From the NCBI RefSeq assembly GCF_900492205.1, contig NZ_UEYQ01000030.1:1-37544 (forward strand): DNA of 37,544 nt, in the 5' to 3' direction. The position numbers and the translations under genes are program-made. The notes under the pieces were generated by a model. It worked only from the letters and a program-made list of their open reading frames with translations. It did no database searches and was not told where the DNA came from. Positions 24,401-32,740 of the stretch are shown piece after piece. This DNA is from Ciceribacter sp. T2.26MG-112.2. Lineage in GTDB: Bacteria; Pseudomonadota; Alphaproteobacteria; Rhizobiales; Rhizobiaceae. How positions within the stretch are numbered: position 1 is the first letter of the stretch; the number at the start of each line of letters is the position of its first letter.

Positions 24401-25114
24401 ATGACCGAATTCCCTGCCGCCCACTTCAGACGCCACCGCTTTCCTGCCGAGATCATCACCCATGCGGTCTGGCTGTATTTCCGATTTCCGCTCAGTTTAC
24501 GCGACGTCGAAGATCTGTTGGCCGAGCGCGGCATCAACGTCTCATTCCAGACCGTCTCGGAATGGGCGGCGAAATTTGGCTTGAAGTTCGCCAATCAGCT
24601 CCGACGCCGCTCACGAGGCCAGTTTGCCGACAAGTGGCAGCTCGATGAGATGGTGGTGACGATCAAGGGAAAGAAATACTGGCTGTGGCGCGCCGTCGAT
24701 GCCAACGGCTACGTTCTCGACGCCCTCTTGCAAAGCCGAAGGAACAAGGCAGCAGCCTTGCGTCTGATGCGCAAACTGCTCAAGGGTCAAGGTATCGCCC
24801 CGCGCGTGATGCTGACCGACAAGCTGCGTTCCTATTCGGCTGCGAAGGCGGATTTGATGCCGAAGGTCGAACATCGCTCGCACAAGGGATTGAACAACCA
24901 GGCTGAAAATTCCCATCTTGCTGTGCGACGACGAGAGCGGCGCATGATGCGCTTCAAGTCCGCGCGGCAATGTCAGCGTTTCGTCTCCACTCACGGCCAG
25001 ATCGCCAATCTCTTCCTTCTTCACCGCAAAGACTTGACCGCCGCAGACCATCGCCAGCTTCGCACTCACGCCATCTCGACCTGGCGGGAAATCGCTTTGT
25101 CGATTGATGCGTGA
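24401..25114 (+). CDS. IS6-family DDE transposase
   Basis: This 237-residue transposase begins with a zinc-finger/HTH-like region (FRRHRFPAEIITHAVWLYFRFPLSLRDVEDLLAERG) and has the DDE catalytic core: Asp in WQLDEMVV, Asp in MLTDKLRSY and Glu in NQAENSH. ATG 24401 starts 32 bases inside the left repeat; the frame stays open upstream but that is outside the element. It appears intact. Confidence 0.93.
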   Translation: MTEFPAAHFRRHRFPAEIITHAVWLYFRFPLSLRDVEDLLAERGINVSFQTVSEWAAKFGLKFANQLRRRSRGQFADKWQLDEMVVTIKGKKYWLWRAVDANGYVLDALLQSRRNKAAALRLMRKLLKGQGIAPRVMLTDKLRSYSAAKADLMPKVEHRSHKGLNNQAENSHLAVRRRERRMMRFKSARQCQRFVSTHGQIANLFLLHRKDLTAADHRQLRTHAISTWREIALSIDA

Positions 25115-25148
25115 AGTTCAGGTAGAAGAGACTACCGCATCCCAAACT

Positions 25149-25168
25149 CGGTTAAGGCGACGCCACCC
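25149..25168 (-). repeat. IS6 right inverted repeat
   Basis: Twenty bases, an exact inverted match to 24349-24368; copA-like coding sequence resumes at 25169. Confidence 0.95.
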
Positions 25169-26680
25169 TTCGTCGAGATAGAAATCGGAGACGTGGCACT
25201 CGGCGACATCGTGCGCATCCGTCCCGGCGAGAAAGTCCCGGTCGACGGCCGCCTCGTCGATGGCGGTTCTTACGTGGACGAGTCCATGATCACGGGCGAA
25301 CCCGTTGCGGTAAAGAAATCCGCTGGCGACGATGTCGTTGGCGGCACGATCAACAAAACGGGGTCCTTCACGTTCGAGGCGACGAAGATCGGTGCGGACA
25401 CGCTTCTTGCCCAGATCGTCAAGATGGTCGAGGCGGCGCAGGGCTCGAAGCTGCCGATCCAGGCGCTTGTCGATCGGGTCACGGGATGGTTCGTTCCTGC
25501 TGTCATTGCAGCCGCTGCCCTCACTTTCCTGGCTTGGCTGCTGTTTGGCCCCTCGCCGGCGCTCACCTTTGCTCTGATCAACGCCGTCGCCGTACTGATC
25601 ATCGCCTGCCCTTGCGCTATGGGCCTTGCCACCCCGACGTCCATCATGGTCGGCACTGGGCGCGCAGCCGAACTCGGTATCCTCTTTCGCAAGGGCGAAG
25701 CGCTCCAGACACTGCGCGATGTCGATGTCGTCGCATTGGACAAGACCGGCACATTGACGAAGGGCAAACCGGAATTGACAGACTTCGTGGTCAGCGACGG
25801 CTTCGACCGCGCCGAAACGCTGCGGCTAGTGGCAGGCCTGGAGACGCAGTCCGAACACCCGATCGCCGAAGCCATCGTCGCAGCGGCGAAGGCCGACGGC
25901 CTTTCACTTTCCGACGTCTCTGATTTCGAGGCTGCCCCCGGCTACGGGGTGAGCGGCCGGATCGACGGCCGGACAGTGCTGGTCGGTGCCGACCGATCCA
26001 TGACGAAAAGCGGCATCGACGTCTCGGCGTTCTCGGCGCAGGCGGCCGCCTTGGGCGATGCGGGCAAGTCACCGCTCTATGCCGCTATCGACGGCAGACT
26101 GGCCGCGATTATCGCAGTGGCCGACCCCATAAAGGACACGACGCCGCAAGCCATCAAGACCCTTCATGCGCTCGGTCTCAAGGTCGCGATGATCACGGGG
26201 GACAACAGGCGCACCGCCCAGGCCATCGCCCGCCAGCTCGACATCGACGAAGTCGTCGCCGAAGTCCTGCCGGACGGCAAGGTCGAAGCGGTCCGCAAGC
26301 TGCGGAGCGGCGGGCGCAAGGTGGCTTTCATCGGCGACGGCATCAACGATGCGCCGGCCCTTTCGGAAGCCGACATTGGCCTCGCGGTCGGGACCGGAAC
26401 CGACATCGCTATAGAAAGTGCCGACGTCGTTCTGATGTCGGGTGATCTGAATGGCGTGCCGCGTGCGATTGCCATCAGCAAGGCGACAATCCGCAACATC
26501 CGGCAGAACCTGTTCTGGGCCTTCGCCTACAACGTCAGCCTCGTGCCTGTTGCGGCCGGCGTCCTCTACCCGGTTAACGGCACGCTGCTGTCGCCGATCC
26601 TCGCCGCAGGCGCGATGGGCCTGTCCAGCGTGTTCGTGCTGGCCAACGCGCTGCGCCTGCGACGCTTCAAAACCGTTTGA
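25169..26680 (+). pseudogene. copA: copA-like P1B ATPase lacking its N-terminus (cut by IS6)
   Basis: The frame enters directly from the IS right end ([22 protein letters not shown]) and runs to a normal end. It contains the actuator TGEP, the CPC site (near 25607), DKTGTLT (near 25739), SEHPI and GDGINDAPA. Missing are both HMA domains and the first transmembrane helices, about 330 residues compared with the intact copA at 19248-21752. It cannot make a working pump. GTG 25193 is only an internal codon. Its cueR follows 15 bases later. Confidence 0.9.
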
Positions 26681-26695
26681 TGGAAGGAAACCACG

Positions 26696-27139
26696 ATGAA
26701 CATCGGTGAAGCATCCAAGGCTTCGGGCGTCTCGACCAAGATGATCCGCTATTACGAACAGATCAAGTTGATCACGCCCGCACACCGTACGGAGTCCAGC
26801 TACCGCACATACGGCGACAGCGATGTCCATACGCTGCAGTTCATTCGCCGTGCTCGTGACCTCGGGTTTTCGGTCGAACAGATGAAGACGCTGCTGGCCC
26901 TGTGGCGGGACCGTTCGCGGGCAAGCTCCGACGTCAAGGCGATCGCGCTTGAACACATCGCGGAACTCGAGCGCAAGGCTGCGGCGATTGCCGCTATGAC
27001 GAAGACGTTGAAGCATCTCGCCAGCCATTGCCACGGCGATGATCGGCCGGACTGCCCGATCATCGAAGGTTTCGCCGACACCCTGGAGAACATCGGGCCT
27101 GGTATGCCATCCAAGTTTGGCCTCGCCAACGTTGTCTAA
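26696..27139 (+). CDS. cueR: CueR/HmrR copper-sensing regulator, second copy
   Basis: This 147-residue MerR-family protein has the same key positions as the first: Ser77, Cys112 and Cys120 (SHCHGDDRPDC). AAGGAAACCACG precedes ATG 26696. It was evidently the partner of the damaged copA upstream. Without that gene's promoter it may be transcribed from the IS or not at all. The DNA-binding helix is close to that of the first CueR, so it could act on the same operators. Confidence 0.92.
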   Translation: MNIGEASKASGVSTKMIRYYEQIKLITPAHRTESSYRTYGDSDVHTLQFIRRARDLGFSVEQMKTLLALWRDRSRASSDVKAIALEHIAELERKAAAIAAMTKTLKHLASHCHGDDRPDCPIIEGFADTLENIGPGMPSKFGLANVV

Positions 27140-27150
27140 AATGAATTTGA

Positions 27151-27723
27151 TCAGTCCGTCTTGACCCGAAACGTCGCGTGGCACGACGTGCAAGTCTGAA
27201 GCATCATGTGAAAAGCGTGTTCTGCGGGCATCGACGCTGCATCCCTCTCTGCGTCTACCTTTCTTGCGAGCGGTCCGCCTCCCATGGCATCTCCCGTTTG
27301 CATCCGCGTTTCTGGTCCAAGTGTGTCGGGATTTCGGTCAGCTGCGACAGACAGCGCGGACGCGTAGGTGCCAAGCTCTTTTGCCAGCTTGTCGAACTGT
27401 TGGCGGTCGGTTTCAATGCTTGGGCTGGCTTTTGAGCCAGGCGTGGCACCGGAACCGTGGAACAGCGCCGACAGGCTAAGTCCCGAGTGAGCCAGAATGG
27501 TCTCGGCGGCCGCTTTGAAAGCTCTCGCGTCATAGGGCGACAAGTCCTTGAACATGGCGTCGATGGACTTGGCGGCGTTTGCCATCGCCTTCATACCGTC
27601 CTGTCTTTGGACAACCTTGCCGGGCGCGGCGTTTTGAGCGGTAGCCAAGGAGATCACCGTGCCGAAAATGGCTAGCGGAAGCACAAAAGTTGCCAGTTTC
27701 GTCACGCTCGCCTTCAATGCCAT
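27151..27723 (-). CDS. cycP: Cytochrome c' (c-prime), exported
   Basis: This 190-residue protein has a signal peptide (FVLPLAIFGTVISLATAQN) and a C-terminal haem-binding CTSCH (Cys178, Cys181, His182), the one-haem arrangement of four-helix cytochromes c'. These bind and detoxify nitric oxide in the periplasm. ATG 27721-27723 has GGAGTGTAGC; ATG 27735 is also possible. It converges on the second cueR with an 11-base gap. A weak anaerobox is about 100 bases upstream. Confidence 0.88.
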   Translation of the reverse strand: MALKASVTKLATFVLPLAIFGTVISLATAQNAAPGKVVQRQDGMKAMANAAKSIDAMFKDLSPYDARAFKAAAETILAHSGLSLSALFHGSGATPGSKASPSIETDRQQFDKLAKELGTYASALSVAADRNPDTLGPETRMQTGDAMGGGPLARKVDAERDAASMPAEHAFHMMLQTCTSCHATFRVKTD

Positions 27724-27817
27724 GCTACACTCCATTTTCTCGGAGGGTGTTCCTCCAGCTTTTGACTATCTCTTCAGACTCAAGCCCAACCTTTTGGGCA
27801 TGAAAATGTCCTTGGGC

Positions 27818-27831
27818 TTCATCAGAATCAA
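27818..27831. promoter_or_regulatory. Weak anaerobox-like site in a divergent promoter region
   Basis: TTCATCAGAATCAA has one mismatch to TTGAT-N4-ATCAA. At -41.5 it would fit either cytochrome c' (leader of about 60 bases) or the small Cys-rich gene at 27893 (leader of about 27 bases). Confidence 0.3.
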
Positions 27832-27892
27832 CGCAACACTTGCAACAGCACGGTAATATGCTTGGGTACGACGATAGGGACCGAACGCGATC

Positions 27893-28243
27893 ATGATCGC
27901 CGTAAGCCAAACCATCCGACGATACGCGAGAAAATTGCTGGCCGCTTTGGTCGCAATTATGGTCCTCGTCGCGCCGATGGCCGAGGCTGCTCCCGAAATA
28001 TGCGATAACGACTTACCTCAAGCGGTACATGTTGGAATATCCATGGGTGATGTAGCTGGGCAAAATGATCGCCACCATGTAGAGCAGAAGAACTGCTGCA
28101 AAAGCCTATGCAGCCTGTGCAACGTCATTCTGCCGCCTTCGAACCCTGGTGTTTTTCATGTAGGTACTGGCCCTCAGAGATCCCTCCATCCTCAGCAGTT
28201 AATCACAGGTCTCAGCTACCGACCTGTTCTCGGCCCTCCCTGA
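27893..28243 (+). CDS. Small secreted Cys-rich protein (unknown family, copy 3)
   Basis: This 116-residue protein has a basic start, a hydrophobic signal segment (LLAALVAIMVLVAPMAEAA) and a cysteine cluster (QKNCCKSLCSLCNVILPP) like that of the protein at 15679-16059, ending in RPVLGPP. The cluster CC-x3-C-x2-C is identical in spacing in these two. No clear ribosome site is visible before ATG 27893. It precedes the CPC-type ATPase gene. Function unknown. Confidence 0.6.
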   Translation: MIAVSQTIRRYARKLLAALVAIMVLVAPMAEAAPEICDNDLPQAVHVGISMGDVAGQNDRHHVEQKNCCKSLCSLCNVILPPSNPGVFHVGTGPQRSLHPQQLITGLSYRPVLGPP

Positions 28244-28393
28244 TCCATTCTCTGAACACTTCCGCTCAACGGCGGTATGATCCTTCGGTTGCCTGCCATA
28301 GCTGCACGGCGACCATTCCGGTGGCGATTGTCGAGGCCGCCGTGCTGCGTTTCCTTTCGAAGTCCTGGAGACGAACCAACAGGGAGCTATCTA

Positions 28394-30607
28394 ATGGACG
28401 AGCAAAAAAGCCATGAAAGTCACCACAATCATCATCAAGGGCACGGTGCTCAGGCCACGCTCGTGGCCCAAAAGAGTTCAGTGACGGATCAGACGGAGGG
28501 CGTAATTTACACATGCCCTATGCATCCGCAGGTAAAGCAAATTGGCCCCGGGAACTGCCCTATCTGTGGGATGACTCTTGAACCGGAAGCAGTCACAACG
28601 GATACCGGGCCAAGCGCCGAATATCTCGACATGAAACGCCGTTTCTGGATCGGGCTCGTTCTGTCCGTGCCCGTCCTCATGCTGGAGATGGGTGGACACC
28701 TCACCAATCTTCACATGGTGCTTGGTGCCCAGACCTCGAATTGGATTCAGCTTGTTCTGGCTACACCTGTCGTCCTATGGGCAGGCTTTCCATTCTTCGA
28801 GCGAGCATGGAAGTCCCTCGTCACTATGCGCCTGAACATGTTCACATTGATAGCAATGGGGACCGGGGTCGCGTGGACTTACAGCGTTGTTGCAACCCTT
28901 GCACCTGGTCTGTTTCCCGCCACTTTCCGCTCCGCAGACGGTTCAGTCGCCATCTATTTCGAAGCTGCAGCCGTCATCACGGTGCTGGTGTTGCTGGGAC
29001 AGGTTCTGGAGTTGCAAGCCCGTGAACAGACCGGTGGAGCCATCCGCGCACTTCTTGACCTTGCCCCCAAGACGGCACGCCGCGTCCGCGACGGTGTCGA
29101 CGAGGACATCGACCTGGAAATGGTTGTCGTCGGGGATCGGCTTCGGGTTCGCCCCGGTGAAAAGGTCCCGGTCGATGGCAGCCTTATCGAAGGACGCAGT
29201 TCGGTTGATGAATCGATGATCACCGGTGAATCGATGCCCGTCACCAAAGAGGTCGGTGCAAAGCTGATAGGCGGGACGATGAACCAGACCGGTGGCTTCG
29301 TCATGGAGGCAGGAAAAGTCGGCCGCGATACCATGCTGGCGCAGATCGTCCGCATGGTTGCGGACGCCCAGCGCTCGCGAGCGCCCATCCAGCGCCTGGC
29401 CGACGAAGTTTCCGGTTGGTTTGTCCCCGTGGTGATCGGGATTGCCATCGTCGCATTCGCCGCATGGATGATATGGGGTCCAGAACCGCGCTTTGCTCAC
29501 GGCCTTGTAGCCGCAGTCGCGGTGCTTATCATCGCATGCCCCTGCGCATTGGGCCTTGCGACCCCAATGTCGATCATGGTTGGCGTCGGCCGGGGTGCGG
29601 GCCTTGGTGTCCTGATCAAGAATGCCGAAGCCCTGGAGCGTTTCGAGAAAGTCGACACCCTGGTCGTTGACAAGACCGGAACCCTGACCGAGGGCAAACC
29701 AAAGGTGACCTCGATGGCCGCGATAAACGGGTTGACGGAAATCGAACTGCTGCGCCTGGCGGCAACACTGGAACGGGCGAGCGAGCATCCTCTGGCAACT
29801 GCCATTGTCAACGCAGCGACGGAACGGCAGCTGGTTTTCGGCGTCGCGGAAGATTTCGACAGTCCGGTCGGCAAAGGGGTCACGGGCAGTGTCGATGGAC
29901 GAAAGCTCATTATAGGCAGCCACCGCATCATGGAGGAAGCTCATATCGATGTCTCCTCTCTCACCAGCCAGGCGGAGACGCTGAGGGGAGAAGGCGCAAC
30001 CGTCATCTTCGTCGCGGTAGACGGCGACGTGGCGGGCCTTTTGGCGATTGCCGACCCGATCAAGACGACGACACCGGACGCCGTCCAAGCGTTGCTCAAG
30101 GCAGGGGTCCGCGTCGTCATGCTGACGGGCGACAACAAGACGACGGCCGACGCGGTCGCCCGCAGGCTCGGTATCACCGAGGTCGAGGCCGAAATCCTGC
30201 CGGAAGATAAAAGCAAGATCGTCAAGCGTTTGCGGGAAGAAGGCCGGGTGGTCGCAATGGCCGGGGATGGCGTGAACGACGCCCCTGCCCTGGCTGCGGC
30301 GGATGTCGGAATTGCCATGGGGACAGGCACGGATGTCGCGATCGAGAGTGCAGGCGTAACACTGCTGAAGGGCGACCTTCAGGGGATCGTGCGGGCTCGA
30401 GAACTCAGCCACGCGACAATGAGCAATATCCGCCAGAACCTGTTCTTCGCCTTCATATACAATGCGGCTGGAGTACCCATAGCCGCCGGGGTGCTCTACC
30501 CCTCGTTCGGACTTTTGCTGTCCCCGATCATAGCGGCCGCCGCTATGGCGCTTTCGTCGGTAAGCGTGATTGGCAATGCCCTGAGATTGAGGAGCGTGCG
30601 GATATGA
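28394..30607 (+). CDS. Heavy-metal P1B ATPase with His-rich and CPMHP/CPICGM N-terminus
   Basis: This 737-residue P-type ATPase has a His-rich start ([13 protein letters not shown]) and a heavy-metal-binding domain CPMHP...GNCPICGM (Cys41, Cys55, Cys58) like that of SilP/CopF-type pumps. The membrane site is CPC (Cys382-Pro-Cys384), the phosphorylated residue Asp426 in DKTGTLT, with SEHPL and GDGVNDAPA. It should export Cu(I) or Ag(I). ATG 28394 follows CAGGGAGC; the longer open frame from 28277 has no support. It overlaps the DUF2933 gene by 4 bases. Confidence 0.94.
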   Translation: MDEQKSHESHHNHHQGHGAQATLVAQKSSVTDQTEGVIYTCPMHPQVKQIGPGNCPICGMTLEPEAVTTDTGPSAEYLDMKRRFWIGLVLSVPVLMLEMGGHLTNLHMVLGAQTSNWIQLVLATPVVLWAGFPFFERAWKSLVTMRLNMFTLIAMGTGVAWTYSVVATLAPGLFPATFRSADGSVAIYFEAAAVITVLVLLGQVLELQAREQTGGAIRALLDLAPKTARRVRDGVDEDIDLEMVVVGDRLRVRPGEKVPVDGSLIEGRSSVDESMITGESMPVTKEVGAKLIGGTMNQTGGFVMEAGKVGRDTMLAQIVRMVADAQRSRAPIQRLADEVSGWFVPVVIGIAIVAFAAWMIWGPEPRFAHGLVAAVAVLIIACPCALGLATPMSIMVGVGRGAGLGVLIKNAEALERFEKVDTLVVDKTGTLTEGKPKVTSMAAINGLTEIELLRLAATLERASEHPLATAIVNAATERQLVFGVAEDFDSPVGKGVTGSVDGRKLIIGSHRIMEEAHIDVSSLTSQAETLRGEGATVIFVAVDGDVAGLLAIADPIKTTTPDAVQALLKAGVRVVMLTGDNKTTADAVARRLGITEVEAEILPEDKSKIVKRLREEGRVVAMAGDGVNDAPALAAADVGIAMGTGTDVAIESAGVTLLKGDLQGIVRARELSHATMSNIRQNLFFAFIYNAAGVPIAAGVLYPSFGLLLSPIIAAAAMALSSVSVIGNALRLRSVRI

Positions 30608-30816
30608 AATGGGATCGAAAATGGATGCTGCTTGCGGCGTCGCTCGGGGTTATCTTCGCCTTTTTCCTTCTGCGCGAGCACTGGGCGCATCCATTGGGTC
30701 TTGCGCCCTACATTCTCCTGTTCGCTTGCCCTCTCCTGCACCTGTTCCATGGCCACGGTGGTCATGGCCATGGTGGTCACGGCGAGGACCTCGTGGGCAA
30801 GGATGAAACACGTTGA
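30604..30816 (+). CDS. DUF2933 small membrane protein (copy 2)
   Basis: This 70-residue protein has hydrophobic segments [15 protein letters not shown] and [16 protein letters not shown] around REHWAHPLG, with a [11 protein letters not shown] tail, the same plan as 16970-17224. ATG 30604 overlaps the ATPase stop (ATGA), so the two are co-translated and probably work together at the membrane. Confidence 0.9.
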   Translation: MKWDRKWMLLAASLGVIFAFFLLREHWAHPLGLAPYILLFACPLLHLFHGHGGHGHGGHGEDLVGKDETR

Positions 30817-30876
30817 TCCACGCACAGGCTGATGTTGAGGTAACCACGTCGGCTGAACGACAGTTTGAATGATTGT

Positions 30877-30918
30877 TGGGGGAGAAAACGGATGAAAGTG
30901 CTCTCCCCCATTTCTTTC
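30877..30918 (+). terminator. Rho-independent terminator of the ATPase-DUF2933 operon
   Basis: TGGGGGAGA (30877-30885) and TCTCCCCCA (30902-30910) form a 9-bp stem with a 16-base loop, followed by TTTCTTTC. Confidence 0.75.
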
Positions 30919-30931
30919 AAGCCGCCATTAT

Positions 30932-31462
30932 AAATTCGTGGAGAGGGTACGCCGTCTTGCGGTCGGTGACGGCTTCGATACAGGCGTCGCCGTCGGACCG
31001 CTGATCGACGGGTATGCCTTGGACAAGATCGAATCCCACATCGCCGACGCGGTGGCGAAAGGCGGCACAGTTCGATGCGGCGGCGGTCGCATCGGCAAGG
31101 AAGGCACGTTTTTCCAGCCGACGGTTCTCACGGATGTCTCCCGCGAGATGACGGTGGCGCAAGAGGAGACATTCGGGCCTTTGGCCCCGATCATCCGCTT
31201 CGAGGATGCGGACGGAATCGTGCATGAGGCAAACGACACGATCTACGGGCTTGCCGCCTATTTCTTTGCGTCGAACCTGAAGCGCGTGTGGCGTGTGGCG
31301 GAGGCCTTGGAATATGGAATGGTCGGTATCAACACAGGCCGCATGTCCTCGGAAGCTGCGCCTTTCGGCGGCGTGAAGCAGTCCGGCATCGGACGGGAGG
31401 GATCCCGCCACGGGATCGAGGAGTATCTCGAAATGAAGTATCTGTGTATGGGCGGCATCTGA
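30932..31462 (+). pseudogene. C-terminal fragment of a succinate-semialdehyde/aldehyde dehydrogenase
   Basis: The frame resumes mid-protein at KFVERVRRLAVGDGF and reads through TVAQEETFGPLAP and GVKQSGIGREGS to the normal end. This is the last 176 or so residues of an approximately 480-residue GabD-like enzyme. The catalytic cysteine and NAD-binding domain are missing. It begins about 20 bases after a terminator, with no promoter or ribosome site, and is probably a remnant of a rearrangement. Confidence 0.85.
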
Positions 31463-31571
31463 AACGCACTCTGGCGGGATAACAACCAGCAATTCCCCGT
31501 AAGATATCTCCTAACGTAGTGCGGAAGGAAGCAAAAGAGCGCAATCGGCGCTTCCGGACCATGACGCGTCT

Positions 31572-31607
31572 AGGCGGATTGCCGGATTCCTTTATGTCTA
31601 TCCGCCT
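31572..31607. terminator. Hairpin between the dehydrogenase remnant and GAPDH
   Basis: AGGCGGAT (31572-31579) and ATCCGCCT (31600-31607) form an 8-bp stem with a 20-base loop in the convergent gap, 25 bases beyond the stop of the GAPDH gene. The loop is long, so function is uncertain. Confidence 0.35.
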
Positions 31608-31631
31608 CTCTACAAGAGACAGTCGAAGCGC

Positions 31632-32684
31632 TCATTGCGAAGTTGGCTGACGCGAGAGCCTCCCTATCCCGAGGGCGGCGTTGGTACGCGCCATCGATGC
31701 CCGGCTGTCGGGCTCCGTTCCTGCCAAGGCTCGGATTGCGTCGATGGTCTCGGGGATGACGATCGCCTGGTTGTCCACCATGTAGGCGTAGTAGAGTTCA
31801 TTCCCGTCTACCTTCAGCATGTCCTCCCAGATCGCGACCTCGTACAGGTCTCCGTGCGGCCGGCCGATATCGAGCATCCATTCCTTGACGGCGTTCAACG
31901 CCGCCAGGCCTCGGTCGATGCGCACCATCGCGATGCGGGAAGATGCCCGGAACGCGTCCAGCACCTCCTCCTTGACGGCGGCCCTGGTCAGTTCGACGTT
32001 CCAGTAATGAAGGTGAGACAGCGTCTGCGGCACTTTTACCGCCATCGTCACGACGTCCAGTTCCGGGTCCACCGTCTGCGCGTCCGGCCCCTGGTGGCTC
32101 GGAATCTCGGCTTCAGGCACCAGCGTGTTCATGATGCCGCCAAGATGGCTCTCCCACGGGTCTGTTGCGCGCCTCAGCAACGTTCCTCGCGCCTTGTGCA
32201 GCAACCCCACCCTCTTCAAGGCGGAAAGCGTCCGGACGATGGAGGTCGTGTTGCACGAGACGACACGTGTCGCTTCCCGTCCGAGGGCGCTTTCATAGGA
32301 GCATTCGGCAACGAAGGAGTGTCCGGTCGCGTCGTGCTTCTCGCCTCCCTGGAGAATGAACTTCCTCGCCATCTTCCTGTAGGTTTCGATATTCGCCGCG
32401 GCCACCTTCTTCGGGGTGCAGTCCACCACGACGTCGGCATTGGCCAGAAGCTCGTCCAGGTTCCCCGCGACCTCGACGCCACTCGCCGTCATTTCGGCCG
32501 AAGCATCAGGCCGCCCAGCGTATATCCGGAAGCCCTTCCCGCCCGCGACCTGCATGCGCCAGTCCGCGGTTATGTCGGCCACGCCCGCGAGTTCCATGTC
32601 GTCCTGCAGGATGACGGCTTCCGCGACCCGCTTGCCGATCACGCCGTAGCCATTCACTGCCACCCTCGTCTTTCCGGTAGTCAT
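31632..32684 (-). CDS. Type II (archaeal-type) glyceraldehyde-3-phosphate dehydrogenase, copy 2
   Basis: This 350-residue paralogue of 22288-23328 has VAVNGYGVIGKRV near the start, VVDCTPKK and catalytic Cys144 in RVVSCNTTSI. Long blocks (for example around LRRATDPWESHLGG and EEVLDAFRASSRIA) are identical between the two copies. GGAGAAAGAAA precedes ATG 32684. It is the third gene after phosphoketolase and acetate kinase, 56 bases behind the latter, and would oxidise the glyceraldehyde 3-phosphate released by phosphoketolase. Confidence 0.93.
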   Translation of the reverse strand: MTTGKTRVAVNGYGVIGKRVAEAVILQDDMELAGVADITADWRMQVAGGKGFRIYAGRPDASAEMTASGVEVAGNLDELLANADVVVDCTPKKVAAANIETYRKMARKFILQGGEKHDATGHSFVAECSYESALGREATRVVSCNTTSIVRTLSALKRVGLLHKARGTLLRRATDPWESHLGGIMNTLVPEAEIPSHQGPDAQTVDPELDVVTMAVKVPQTLSHLHYWNVELTRAAVKEEVLDAFRASSRIAMVRIDRGLAALNAVKEWMLDIGRPHGDLYEVAIWEDMLKVDGNELYYAYMVDNQAIVIPETIDAIRALAGTEPDSRASMARTNAALGIGRLSRQPTSQ

Positions 32685-32740
32685 TTTCTTTCTCCATCGA
32701 TCTGGCTGGTCGTCAGCAGGTTTACGGTCACGGCACCCCT

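Larger units (their letters stand above)
24349..25168 (+). mobile_element. IS6-family insertion sequence
   Basis: This 820-bp element is bounded by perfect 20-bp inverted repeats (GGGTGGCGTCGCCTTAACCG at 24349-24368 and its complement at 25149-25168) and carries one transposase gene. The flanking octamers differ (AGTATTCT on the left, TTCGTCGA on the right), so there is no target duplication. This fits an adjacent deletion or recombination, which is common for IS6 elements. The right end abuts a copA-like gene lacking its beginning. Confidence 0.93.

Noticed and set aside
27781..27819. Inverted words CAAGCCCAA and TTGGGCTT near the cytochrome c' promoter
   Set aside because: Short and with a long gap; likely chance or part of an unknown leader, not enough for a call.
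28943..30412. Long minus-strand frame (489 codons) opposite the ATPase gene
   Set aside because: Antisense shadow of a full P1B ATPase with all catalytic motifs on the plus strand.
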